Assembly (NCBI GenBank): GCA_037074765.1
Contig: JBAMDO010000575.1
Coordinates: 1 to 64,000 of the forward strand
Direction of reading: 5' to 3'
Source of the DNA: Mansonella perstans
Taxonomy: Eukaryota; Nematoda; Chromadorea; Rhabditida; Onchocercidae
Length of the DNA stretch: 64,000 nt
Part shown: one piece after another, positions 1-11,082 of the stretch
How the letters are laid out: every line of letters begins with the position of its first letter
Numbering within the stretch: the stretch's first letter is position 1
Translations under genes and position numbers: made by a program
Notes under the pieces: generated by a model
Database searches by the model: none
The model's input: the letters and a program-made list of their open reading frames with translations, nothing else
What the model was told of the DNA's origin: nothing

Positions 1-66
1 TGATAAGTGGTTATTTTAGATACAAGTAAATGATATATCCTTCAGACAGCCGTGTCTATCTTACAG

Positions 67-302
67 ATTCAAAATACTAACATTACTGCCTTTACAGTTA
101 TTATCGCACACTATTACGACCATAATACAAGCACATAGTTTGAAGTTGCTCTGACAATTTGAAATTGCAATTTTTCGTTTACTAGAAAATATTGGCGGAT
201 TTTTTGCCTTTTTCTGAGAATAAACATCAGAATTTATAAGAGAACATTCCCTTGCCGTTTTCTTACTAGTATCATTTATTGTCTCATCTCTTTTTTCATT
301 AG
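67..302 (-). CDS. possible coding exon, unassigned
   Basis: On the minus strand one frame stays open across this stretch. It is Lys/Ser/Asn-rich and ends in a Cys-containing hydrophobic patch (LCACIMVVIV). The 3' edge has a usable donor (gtaaga on the minus strand). Sequence upstream on this strand (303-650) looks coding-like in patches but is cut by stops. I do not recognise a family. It could be the end of a gene lying off the left edge, a decayed gene, or chance in AT-rich DNA. Confidence 0.2.
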
Positions 303-1199
303 CATTACCTTCCGCTTTTTTGTATCATGCCGTTTTACAGCGCCTTTATCAGGCTCTTTTTGTGTAACATACTATTTTGTTATATTACTTTCCTCTTTTT
401 TTGTTTCAGCTATTATACTGCTAACTTTGGCTCTCCCTCAAAGCTCATATTTTATAGCACTCGAAATCTTGTCAATATGCTTAAGTATTCCCACAGAGCA
501 GATTCTTCATTTCTGCATTACCTTCATATTTGCTTTGACTCAAGTAATATATTAACTTTTCTTCCATTGTTTCTTCCGATTTTCATTAATAAACACATTA
601 TATGTATGATTCCAATAAATTTGTCAGGACTTGAAATTATAGGATAAAAATTTCGCAAAATTTGGCAATAGCGTTTCTTACGGTAATAAGTCAAACGATG
701 AATTATTATCAGTAAGAATATATAATATATATTTAAAAAATTTTTTAATGGCTTTTTCTTTGAAAAAGTTAACTGCCTAAAAAAAGTAGTCTAACTATAT
801 TATGTACCGTATTGATTGAAATTGGTCAGCTCCAGTTCCATTTTTCTAACAGTGGTCATTCTATTTGGGTTTTGTCTGCTGCTGTGATGTATATCAATCG
901 TATGTTACATATATATGTATTTATATCTATGTATACAACGTACTTAAATAATGTATAAGTTTATACTTTCAATGTTTCTCATAGAATGATGCCAATACTG
1001 GCTATATGTTATTATCTGATAACAAAACTATTTTATATAAAAGTTACTTGACTAATTAAATTTAAGAAAATAAAACAAAACAAATGTTAGCATACAAATG
1101 AATCCATGTTTCACGGTAATTTCACAAATGGTAAAATGAAAGCGGGAATAAACAATAAACAAGAGTAACAACAGTGATTTAAAGACAACTTCATCCCTC

Positions 1200-1460
1200 A
1201 AATTATACAAAATGATGCCTCAAATTTCGGCAGTATCGAAAATGATGAAATTGAAGTTCACGATAAGAAAGTTTTCTTAATTTCAAACTTCCTGAATGAA
1301 CTATAAAGCGATTAAAACCGAACTACCCGCGTCTGAAGAAGTAATTAAACATAACTTCCTGGAAAATTGTCAAGAATATTTGACTTTTACTGGACAATGC
1401 CGGCGGAGTAATCCGAACAGCATTACTTGTATATAATTTTTTCAAATAAATATCATACAA
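1200..1460 (+). pseudogene. possible decayed DDE transposase fragment
   Basis: The plus strand carries short coding-like blocks in shifting frames with stops between. One block reads LLLDNAGG at about 1383-1406, directly after an in-frame TGA. It resembles the catalytic-core motif LLLDNA(P/G)xH of CENP-B/jerky/Tigger-type DDE transposases, but the expected His is missing. A neighbouring frame reads EEVIKHNFLENCQEYL. No terminal inverted repeats or target duplications were seen. The match rests on one short motif, so confidence is low. Confidence 0.2.
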
Positions 1461-2308
1461 TCTGAAATAGTGAACATAGATGATGAGGACAAATAAAAAC
1501 AAAATGCGAGAGCACAGCTTAAGTTAGATTATCCTGGAATATTCACGACAATTATATCGGCTTTATCGCTCTTGAAATACTATTTTCCTTAATATAACCT
1601 AATTTTTAAAGAAGATGGTTTAGCTCACACAAAAACTTCCTACTTTTTGATGTTACTGAATGTATGGAGCTATTCAGAAAGAAAACAGAAAAAGTTGGTG
1701 AAACCTTGTTGAAATGAAACCTTGTTATGAAATCCTTGTTGAGAATAGTGAATTACTATAGCTCTGAGATTGTTTTGGCCAAAAAGCTTTGCGCTTGAGA
1801 ATAAAAAAATAGAGTTTCACAGATATGTCTAAATACTGAGTTTTCATAGATATCTGAAAATTTTGGGACAAAATAAATCAGAGATGCTACAACTTGCCAT
1901 ATATACAATCCTAACAAAGCATGATTTCGTAAGATTTCCAACTGAAGACTGAGGAATATCTCATAACTATAGGGAACATATGAAGTGTTTGATAATTTCT
2001 GATAACTACTGAGCTGAACTGCTTGTTCCAGTATGCTGTCAATGTTCAAAGAGACAGTGGATTAGAAAAAAGTGTATGCATTTGTATAAAGCTATAACAC
2101 AGCGCCTGCAGTAAAAACCATGAAGGGATAAAAATGACGAAGGCAAAGTGATTTAATTAGTTCTAATCATTGTTTCTGAAAGCTGGTCATCATGAAATGA
2201 AATTGCGGACTGCGTGGTTCAAAAAAACAATATCGTAGGTGATAAATCAAATTCGATTTCAGAAATACACTACACATTACACTACACGTCACTATTATTA
2301 CTAAATTA
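1461..2308. other. unassigned stretch
   Basis: The minus strand has an open frame of 97 codons at 1756-2049 with ordinary amino-acid composition and no family I recognise. It has no good splice context or neighbours to support it, so it is not called as a gene. Nothing else was recognised. Confidence 0.3.
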
Positions 2309-4098
2309 TCACCTCAATAATGATCTTCTAGGTAATTCTGCAACACGAAACTGTGCCTCTTCAATAACTGTTAGTAAATTCTCTCCATCAAGTTCATCGA
2401 GAAGAAGTAAAACTGCTGATAAAATTCGTTCCATTCGTTTTTTCTAAAAATTAAACTTTGTTTTCCTCCAAAAAAACACTGTAAAATGAAAAAAAGCAAA
2501 GGAAAGCACTATTCTGTCCCGAAAAGCTTTGAAATTATGGAACAATTCAAATCATTACTTTCTCTTCGACTATTTGTCTCTGAGACTCAAACCCAATTCC
2601 AGTTGATTCTTCATCAAATCCAGCCAATTCATCACCTTCCATCATTGGTGAAAGCTGAGGGGGTTCTAACGGTTCTCCCTAAATATAAAGCATATAAACA
2701 GCTTTATGCATCAAAATCTGCTATCTGATTCCATAAAAGATTTAAAATAAAATTACAACGACAAGACAACATACATATATATTAAATTGCATAAATAAAA
2801 GGAAAAAACATCTACAAAGCAGAAAGTCAAAATAAAGAGAAACAGAGAGCAGAAGGTTCTCAAGTTCTTTCTTTTTAATCACCTGCTTTAACAATAGCTG
2901 TCTGCTCCTCAATACTTGGCGTACTTGTTCGTTCTCTTCCCTTTCATATGCCCGACTTTCACGTTGACTAGTTATTGAAGCAATTTCTTCATATGGAACT
3001 GGCTCACAATCAACGTGATGTTCCGGCGGTTTATCTCCAATTATTTCACCATCGTAAACTATTATAGATGCCTGAGCTCCAGGTCCTCTTCGCCGTTTCG
3101 CTCGCAAACATCTATTGCATCGATAATACTCTTTGCGTCCATCCACGGAACTTTTCATATATGCATACTGCCGGATTTCTTTCGTTTTATCCTCCATAAC
3201 TGTCAGCAAAGAAGCATTGTAACGACTCGACAGAGCACGCTGCATTATCGTGAAACCTTTCAATACGCCCATCTTTTTCCTTAATAAGCCCATTTCTATC
3301 GAGAAAATGAAAAACTTCGTACTAATTCATTATAATTTCCGCGTGCAAATCTAAAAGTCTTTAAGAAAGCTTACTTCCTTTCTTGTTCATCACTTGATTC
3401 CGCATTTCTATTCTGAAATAGAAGTAAAAATAAAATTTGAGAAACACAGTTACATAACAGCAGAGATACTTTATTTGGGAGATGGGAAAAATGAAAAATG
3501 TTCGTAAATTAGGGAGTAAAATGGAAGGAAAAATTCAAAACATGAGTAGAATGTTTATGTGGAAGAAAAAAGAGAAAACCAAAAAATGCAATATTTATGA
3601 AAACTTACAATATGTCTCAGGCGTCGTGATAATGTAGGAGCCGAAATTTCAAGTCCTAATTGTTCTTTTACAAGCCGACACACTTCATTTAATGATTTGA
3701 TTTCACCGTTCAGATATTTCAACAATAATCCATCATATATAAGTCTGCAACAGCATTGAACAGCCTAAAGTTAAATTATCGGAAGAAGAAATTCTTATAC
3801 GATGAAATAATCTATTAATTTACTTTTGTTCTTGTGATCCAAATACGATTCCATGTCCATCCTCCAGAAACGATTCCGAATAATTATTTCGCGGATTACT
3901 GAAAATATTACTGTTCACGAATTGCTGGCGTTGAGGTAAGAAATAGTGGAAGGAAAATAACAAAAGATAGAATGCATGCAATAACTGCGAGCTACTATGT
4001 AGATAATAGGAGACTTACAGATGTTCTTCATCTTCTACATTAACCTCAGAAGTGACCGATTCCTCGTCGTCTTTATTTAACCTTTCTGCAGTGTTCAT
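2309..4098 (-). CDS. multi-exon gene with FLYWCH/GCM-like zinc-finger-type domain
   Basis: Seven probable exons on the minus strand: 4019-4098, 3824-3898, 3610-3744, 3375-3412, 2883-3295, 2559-2678, 2309-2443. The start is the ATG at 4098, which opens MNTAERLNKDDEES, an acidic N-terminus. The long fifth exon holds YYRCNRC, a basic run (RAKRRRGPG), then VYDGEIIGDKPPEHHVDC. This spacing of CxxC with HHxxC resembles FLYWCH/WRKY-GCM-type zinc fingers, some of which are transposase-derived DNA-binding domains. A helical Arg/Glu-rich region follows, then a C-terminus with a leucine-rich helix (ILSAVLLLLDELDGENLL). The junctions of exons 5-6 and 6-7 keep frame. The joins of exons 3-4-5 do not resolve to one phase by hand, so an acceptor is mis-set there or splicing alternates. 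DNA binding is inference from the motif only. Confidence 0.6.
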
Positions 4099-4177
4099 AG
4101 CTGCATATATGCCTGAAATAATATAAAATTTGGAGAAAATGAAGAAAGAAGTGAAATAATAGCGAAGAATCAATTCC

Positions 4178-4232
4178 AAATTGATTTAAATCAATTTCAA
4201 AATAAATTAGAAATTGATTCTTTAAATCAATT
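4178..4232. repeat. paired AT-rich palindromes
   Basis: Bases 4178-4197 form a perfect 20-bp palindrome (AAATTGATTTAAATCAATTT). A second interrupted copy, AAATTGATT-cttt-AAATCAATTT, follows at about 4210-4232. Both lie 80-135 bp upstream of the start codon of the minus-strand zinc-finger-like gene. Confidence 0.6.
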
Positions 4233-4623
4233 TCAAGAAAAATAACAATGCAATTATCGCTAACAGATATGCAAGCATTTTATGCATATGAAAAGATATG
4301 AAATCAAGCAAGCAAACTAAAAGTTGACGAATGGAAAAATGAGAGATTAATATAAAATACATACTGTAAACAACTACTAACATACTATAAACAAGTAGTT
4401 GCAAGAAAAAAATTTATACTTCGATAACTATCGAAATTCGAAATTTAAAAATGAGATAAAATCATCCCCTCATCCTGACTCAACCACCTAATCCATGTCA
4501 TATTCAATCCATTTTCATACAAATTTAATGCTTTATCTAGATAAGAAGAATACAGTATGGAAAAGAGTTGCAAGACACAAAACATATAGTGCAGCTATAA
4601 ATTGCCTTTTCAAATTACTTTAC

Positions 4624-4781
4624 CATTTTTTGAGTTGAAATTGCGTTTGAAATTCCATGTGGAAAACATGTGAAAATCTCAGGAAGTGCCATAACTGATG
4701 TTCTAATTTGTAACAATTCCGATAAATAATACTGTAACTTCATTGGTCTCTTCATTGCTCGATGACACAATTGAATAATTT
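4624..4781 (-). CDS. candidate upstream exon, gene unknown
   Basis: The minus strand has about 52 open codons between an acceptor (ctttaag) and a donor (gtaaag). The peptide includes IIQLCHRAMKRPMKLQYYL and then a Cys-containing stretch ending AISTQKM. It looks coding, but its exit phase (0) does not join the frame of the exon at 4019-4098, which needs phase 1. It may be a leader exon, part of another isoform, or a false call. Confidence 0.3.
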
Positions 4782-6097
4782 CTTAAAGCTGTAATATTAA
4801 AGAAAAATAAATAAATAATAAAAGAAAGGGAATGAAAAAGAAAGGCATCGTTTATAAGTGATTAAAAATATAATGCTTAATTAGGCATGCAAATAAAAAC
4901 TTTATACAAGCAAAGAGAAGTTTAAGATAGAGTTATTCTAGCACTGCAAAGTTTTCAGTTTGTGACAAAACAATCAAAAGTAATTTTAAAATCATTTAAA
5001 GATATTAAATCATAAATGTTGTTTTTATTATTTTATTCACCGAAAAATTTTAAACATTTCCAACAAATATAATACAAAAGTAATTTCATTTTAATGATGA
5101 TAGGAGTTGCATCGATAATAGGAGCATAAGCGGAAGAAGAGATGAAAGAAGAAAAGAAATTGGGGTTTTCTTTATTTAAATTTCTCATCTTCTCTACTTC
5201 ACTATTTGCTGAATGATAGAAAAGTGTCATAGATCAAGGTATGATAAGAAAATTTGAGAAATTTGATAAGTTTGTTGGTATGACAATGACATGTACAATG
5301 CACGACCAATAAAGATAGTAGAAACCTGCTTCTTAAAATTGATTCCTTTTGCAAAATGACTGATTATTTTGTATACTTTAAATAGTGTGCTATTTATTTG
5401 AAGTTTCAGTGACTGATTTTCTTGTATGTTTGGTACCCTATGTTTAATAATATCATCGTCTCTTTCTCTTCAACTTTTTTCAAAAAAATTAAATTATATC
5501 TATTTTTCTTGAATTTGGCATAAGAAATTTTCATTTTGTATTGTTGTCAAAAAGCAGTGACTTTTTACAAAGTTTCTTTTGCAACTATCGCTTCGCTACT
5601 TTTTTCTCAAAAAATTATTGCTTATGTCATCTGTTTTTTAAAAAAGATTGAAAATTTCATTTGCGTGTTGCTCGAGTCTGCATTATATTGAAATTGGAAG
5701 AATTACTTTTCGACTGTTTTCTTTCTTTCTTATATTCTTCAGGTTTAATTTGATATTAATATTTTCTTAACTTTCACTTGGAAATTCATACTTTTGAGTG
5801 ACTGAGAACTGGGTGGAATTAGAAAAGAATTGAACAAGCTGAATGAAAGAAAGCAGGAAAGTTTCATTGTTTAGCAACGAGAAAGATATTTAATCAGCAA
5901 TTACAGATTAAGTTAAAAATGTTCACAAGAGTGAAAAGTAATTTCGAAGTGACACCAATTGAAGCTTTTATAATGCAAAGTAAATAGGAAAGTTATACTC
6001 TAAGTGACATTTACTTTACAGATCATTTTTTATCCTTGCTACAATAACATTTTTTTAGTATTCGATTATTTTCAATTTATAGACTGCTAAATTTAGG
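4782..6097. other. intergenic, nothing recognised
   Basis: AT-rich sequence between the divergent zinc-finger-like gene (-) and the transporter (+). It presumably holds both promoters. No TATA-like or other regulatory site stands out from the base composition. Confidence 0.5.
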
Positions 6098-9000
6098 ATG
6101 CCAAAATCTCTGGCATCAACCAATAAGGGAAACTTATCGGAAGGAATCGATCGTTTCATCGTCTTTAATCGTTACACAGTATTTTTATGCTTGACCTATG
6201 AACTTGTTATACTGTCACAGGTTGGCAATATCATCTACATGATATTCGCTGGTTAGTTAGTCCCTTCATTTATTATTACCAAAAACACTGATTTTTTAAT
6301 TGCATTACATTAACAAAATAACGCAATAGATTATCAACAAATTGGAGAGAACTGGATAAAATCGAAGTTTCAAAAGATTTTTCTAGAACAATTACTTTTC
6401 TTACCTTTTCAATTTTGCCCTTCTCTGGAAATTAGAGTTCCTACTTGATTGAAAACTTGAACTTAAAGTAGGAAAATAAAATAAAAGTTTGGAAGTCTAA
6501 TAGATTTTGTGTGAATGATTTAGATATTTCAGGAACTTAAAATTAAAATAAGGAAAGAAAAAGTACTACGAAATGTTAAGTTGATGTAATGAAATACGCC
6601 AAAGTAGAGTATTTTGAAGTATATATATATATATATATATGTATATGTGTTGTAGCAGCGTCACCTGACATTATCGGATGTGGTACGACAATTTTTAATA
6701 AAAGTTTGGGACAGCGGGAAGCATGCGAAAAATATGAAACTATAACAAAATTTGAAAATCATTCTTGTGAACCAGTTCTTCAGTATCAATTTCGATCTGT
6801 TGGCGTTGAAGTAAATTTTCATTTATTTACTCAAATGTCCCGTTTAATCATTGAAAAGCTCTGCGCATTTTAAAAATAGAAATGCTTTCCACTTCCTTGA
6901 AACAAACACTTTCAGTGGAAGTTAGTCTGGAAATTCTTTCGCTCTTACAATAATTTATGATAATTTCACAGTTGAATTTAAGCATTTGTTGAAAAAAAGT
7001 GTTTGAAATTATGTGAAAAGTCTGAGATTTTGAAATAACTCTTAAAAATTCCCGCCATCCAAAATCTTTTTTCTTTCTTTACAGTGGGGTTATTTCTGCA
7101 GTGAAACAGCGAAAGTGAAAAATTTGGTGTCGCTTCAAATGTTTGGCACAATACTCGGCGGCATTTTGTTTGGACAGATTTCTGATTCTTTCGGACGTCG
7201 AAAGGTATGAAAAAACTTGAATTAATGATTCGTACAAAAGTTTTCAGCTGAAAAAATAAGTGGGAGGATTCACATTTATTCATAAAACTGTCAAATTTCC
7301 GGATATTATGAACTCTAAGCAATAAGAATTTTGAATTCCGACCTAGAAATATTAAATTCTGGCTAAGAAATCTGCTAGGATTGCATCAATAATGTAAATT
7401 AATCATAATACTAATATTTCTCTCTTTCTATTTCACTGTTCTCTTTGTCATCTTTGTTTGTTGCTAATTAACTTTTTCACTGACAAAAAATGTGACACTG
7501 ATTTATTAGAACCTGAACAAGAGGGAAGAAAGCTTGAAAAGCTATATTATTCATATTATAGCAAAATTCTAACATGCAACAGTCAAGTATTTTATCAGGA
7601 TCTTTATCATCTCTTTGTTATTTTTAATGATGGCAGTATGTAAAGGACGGTAAATACCACTGTTAACGTTTTCCTTGTCGACTAATAGAGCTTCTACTAT
7701 TTTTATATATCCATTTTCAACAGCAATATCTAACAATGTGTCGGTGGTAATATACAACGACTAAAGCAACTCCAGCAAGGGGAATGCTAAAGGAATTGGT
7801 TGAGTAAAAACAGCAGTTATAGTGGATGCTGTGAATACTGTATCAGCTATCACAGCAATTGTGCCATAAATAGCTTCTTTTCTGAAATTACTAATTAATT
7901 TTTTTTGTATTCCTTCTTGTTGTGTTGATTGGTTTAAATTTAATAATTTGTCTAACTTGTTTAAATTTTTGATAATTTCATAAGAAGTTCTCAACTGTTT
8001 CATTTGCTTATTTCAGACAATGATGATATGCATGGCAATGACAGCTTTATCCGGCATACTCTCATCCTTTGCTTCCAGTCTCCTCATCTTTGCAATCATT
8101 CGTACTTTTGTCGGTTTCTTTGTTGGCGGCAATTCAATGTCACTTTTAAAATCTGAAATTTTAAATTTCAATCATATAAAGAATGCTTTTTTCAAAATTA
8201 AATTTTCAAGTTGGTAGTCATGATTTCATAAATGAGAAAGAGCAAAATGATAACTATGATTATTACCAAACTTGAATAAGTCTGCGCTATCAAAATAGTC
8301 ATTCACATTCATTACTTAATAACTTAATAATAAATAATGATGATAACTTAAAAATCAATTCAAGAAGTTATAAATTTGAAATGAGCGATGTGTTATAAGG
8401 AACATAAATAATTTTGGATACGAACTGAAAAAAAGTAATTTCAGGAAATATAGAATTAACCTTCAGGTAACATATCGGAATCAGGCATAGCATCTTTCAG
8501 ACAATAGTAATGTTGCCAAAAATTTGTCAGCTAATCACAATTCTAAGTGATAAATAATGTTATTGAAGATTGCAGAGTAATGTATGTGTTCGTGATTGAG
8601 AATATCCCGATAAATGCTCGAATTAAAGTTAATACGTTTGTCACTTGGTCACCTAATTTCTTATTGCTTTCTTTGGTGGCTTATTTTGCAACTTCCTGGG
8701 ACAGACTTGCTGTGACAATTAATTTGTTGGCTGCACCATCACTTTTGTGCTTCATGTACTTAGTTTTGAATTTAATTTTATTTTTAAAAATAAAGCTTAA
8801 AATTTGATCAGATTGAAATTTTCAGTTTTTAAATCTTTTTAATGAAATTTGAAATATTTAATAGAAATTTCATTCAGTTTCCTACATGAAAGTCCACAAT
8901 GGCTAATGCAAAAAGGTCGACTAAATGAAGCACGACAAACAATAATAGCAATGAATACTTGGGGTCAAAGTGCTAGGAAAAAACAGTATTATGAGAAAGA

Positions 9001-11082
9001 AGTGACAAATGCCCTGAGAAATAATCATACGGTACCATCAATTAACAATATAAACTTAAGTTCAAGATTTTAAAAATATATCGTGAGATTGTTATAAGGA
9101 TGACGAAGTAAATGATTGTCATATCAGTTCGAACTTCCATTCTGTTTTTCTTTTCTCTAATAAAGTTACTATTTTTACTTATATTTAAAATATTTCATTT
9201 CTGTTACTAAGTGAGAAGTAAGTTTGAAAAATTAAAATTTTATTCTTCTTTTTTATTTTTAGGCCAATCATGAGCTGTCGAAGCCTAGACAATATTATTT
9301 CTATCACTTGTTCTATTCGTGGAAATTATTTCGTTACAGTGTTGTTCTCGCTTTTAGCTGGTAAAGGAAAAAAATCAGTGTTAACAATTTTATCACTTTC
9401 TAACACATCAACTGATAAAATTCCAATTATTTCTATTAAAAAAATTTTATATTTAAATAACATTTCATTGCACTCTCTTTCTTGCAAAAATTACAAATTG
9501 AAATTGTAATTGGGTATTTTTGAATTTCATAATTTAATTGCTTTCAAGGCTTTTTAGCTTCGCTAATGCTATCGCTTTTTACGGTTTGTTGTTTAATCTT
9601 GAAAAGATTTCCGGATCACTATATGTGAATACATCGATACTTGGAGCATTTCGTTACGTACTAAATATTATGCTTGCAACTCTCGATCATGCCTTCACTT
9701 CTGTTGGCCGGAAATTTATACATATAATGTCAGTCATCATTTTTATTCTAAGCATTTCAATTACTGCAGTATTGATTATAACTGGTATGTAGTTTTTTTC
9801 AATTTTATTTAAAGTACTTTTTAAACTGTTTATCAAATTTTAAATTAAAAAACTTTTCATCATAAACATATTTAGAGAAATTTATTATTCAAATTATAAA
9901 AACAAACTAAATTTAGGTTCTTATGCAAATATCTGAAGTTAGCTTTATTTATACGAGTCTTTTCTCGAAAAGAGACTTTTCAGCATATAAAAAACTTGAT
10001 AATGAGGCCAATAATTTAACATAATCACTTTTGGAAAAAAACGGCAAGTCATGTTTATGACGATTTGTTTGAGAAATTTAATTCAAAATTTAGTGACATT
10101 AAATGACAACTCTTTTATCAATTCTTTAAATCATAATTACAGTATCGTTGTATGTGCAAACAAATGGTTTAAACAAACGAAAGATATTTTATCATCTAAC
10201 AAATGAATTCAAATTGACAAAAAGCAAAGATGAACATTGGTCATTCAGTTGTTCGCAAGCAAAATTTTTGTTGCAAGCCTTTTAAAAATTGTCAATTGAA
10301 ATAAAATCAACAACTTTTTTATTTTCAGATCTTTCTCTGTACTTCAAAGAAATTATTCGATTATTAATTCTAACCAGTATGGGTATAATTTCGATCCTAT
10401 TTATCGTTAATGGAATTTCATGTGCTGAACTTTTCCCTACAGCTATTCGTAATTTAGCAGGCGCTAATATCGCCACATGGAGTCGAATTGGTTGCATCCT
10501 TGCACCACAACTCATTTATTTGGTATTTTAGCTAATTCTTTACTTCATAATGTCTTCTAACATTGGTTAGATAACACTGCTACTGTTAGTTCAGTTTACT
10601 TTATAAGGCTATACCATAATTTGAAATTTGAAAGCATAATTGTAATTTAAATGATGGACAAAGATCTGTATTACGGTAATAGTGTCGTTTGACTTTTATC
10701 GATTTTTATAAAAATGAATGTTAATATTACTTATGATAATTGTATAGACAAATTGAAATTTGCAGTAAATATATTAAATTGTGATAACAAACTAAATGTC
10801 AGAGCAATATTTGCTACTACTCCCAATAATTTCATCTTTTAATAATGATTGAGATTTCAGAGTGAAATCGAGCAATCGTTACCGTACATAATTCTGATCA
10901 TATTGTTCTCCATCGATGCTGTGGCCTTCTTGACACTTGTTCCAGAAACAAAGGGACAACCACTTAGGGATCAAATGCCACCCAAAGAAAAGTTGATTTT
11001 AAGAAGCTGCAGAATGCGTACAATAAGCATATCAAATGATAATGTTGACAATGATAATCTTAGCTGCTTAATAAATGAATAG
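6098..11082 (+). CDS. organic cation/carnitine-type transporter (MFS, SLC22-like)
   Basis: Ten exons join in phase with GT-AG sites: 6098-6251, 6659-6810, 7085-7204, 8017-8138, 8576-8755, 8878-9031, 9263-9360, 9549-9784, 10329-10522, 10861-11082. They give about 543 residues, the usual SLC22 size. Exon 1 holds the first membrane segment, and exon 2 the large extracellular loop with three Cys. Exon 3 has the MFS signature GQISDSFGRRK between segments 2 and 3. Exons 4-5 carry the FVGFFVGGNS-VMYVFVIENIP region typical of organic cation transporters, exon 6 has HESPQWLMQKGRL, and exon 9 has ISCAELFPTAIRN. The C-terminus is a soluble tail ending LSCLINE. The family moves organic cations, carnitine or anions across the plasma membrane; the substrate cannot be read from sequence. 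The (TA)n tract abuts the exon 2 acceptor. Intron 3 contains an ankyrin-like relic on the other strand. Confidence 0.9.
6620..6640. repeat. (TA)n microsatellite next to a splice acceptor
   Basis: An alternating TA run ends about 18 bases before the acceptor of transporter exon 2 (exon from 6659), where a pyrimidine-rich tract would be usual. Confidence 0.8.
7569..8003 (-). pseudogene. ankyrin-repeat gene relic, possibly Wolbachia-derived
   Basis: Inside transporter intron 3 (7205-8016), on the opposite strand, one frame is open for about 145 codons apart from a single TAG at 7761-7763. The upstream part is Lys/Asn/Leu-rich, then reads KEAIYGTIAVIADTVFTAST and a further hydrophobic stretch. 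A frameshifted continuation (PLAGVALVVV) extends that hydrophobic segment. The downstream part matches the ankyrin consensus: DTLLDIAVENGYIKIVEALL, then a second repeat starting RPLHTAIIKNNKEMIKILI. The Lys/Asn/Ile-rich ankyrin style and a membrane-type segment are common in Wolbachia proteins, and Wolbachia fragments are well documented in filarial nuclear genomes. No splice context for a host exon was found. It ends about 13 bases from the exon 4 acceptor. A decayed host ankyrin gene is the main alternative. Confidence 0.5.

Noticed and set aside
5033..5230. 65-codon minus-strand frame
   Set aside because: No family, no splice signals; expected by chance in this sequence.
7458..7643. 61-codon plus-strand frame in transporter intron 3
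   Set aside because: Overlaps the antisense ankyrin-like relic, which has recognisable repeats; the plus-strand peptide matches nothing.
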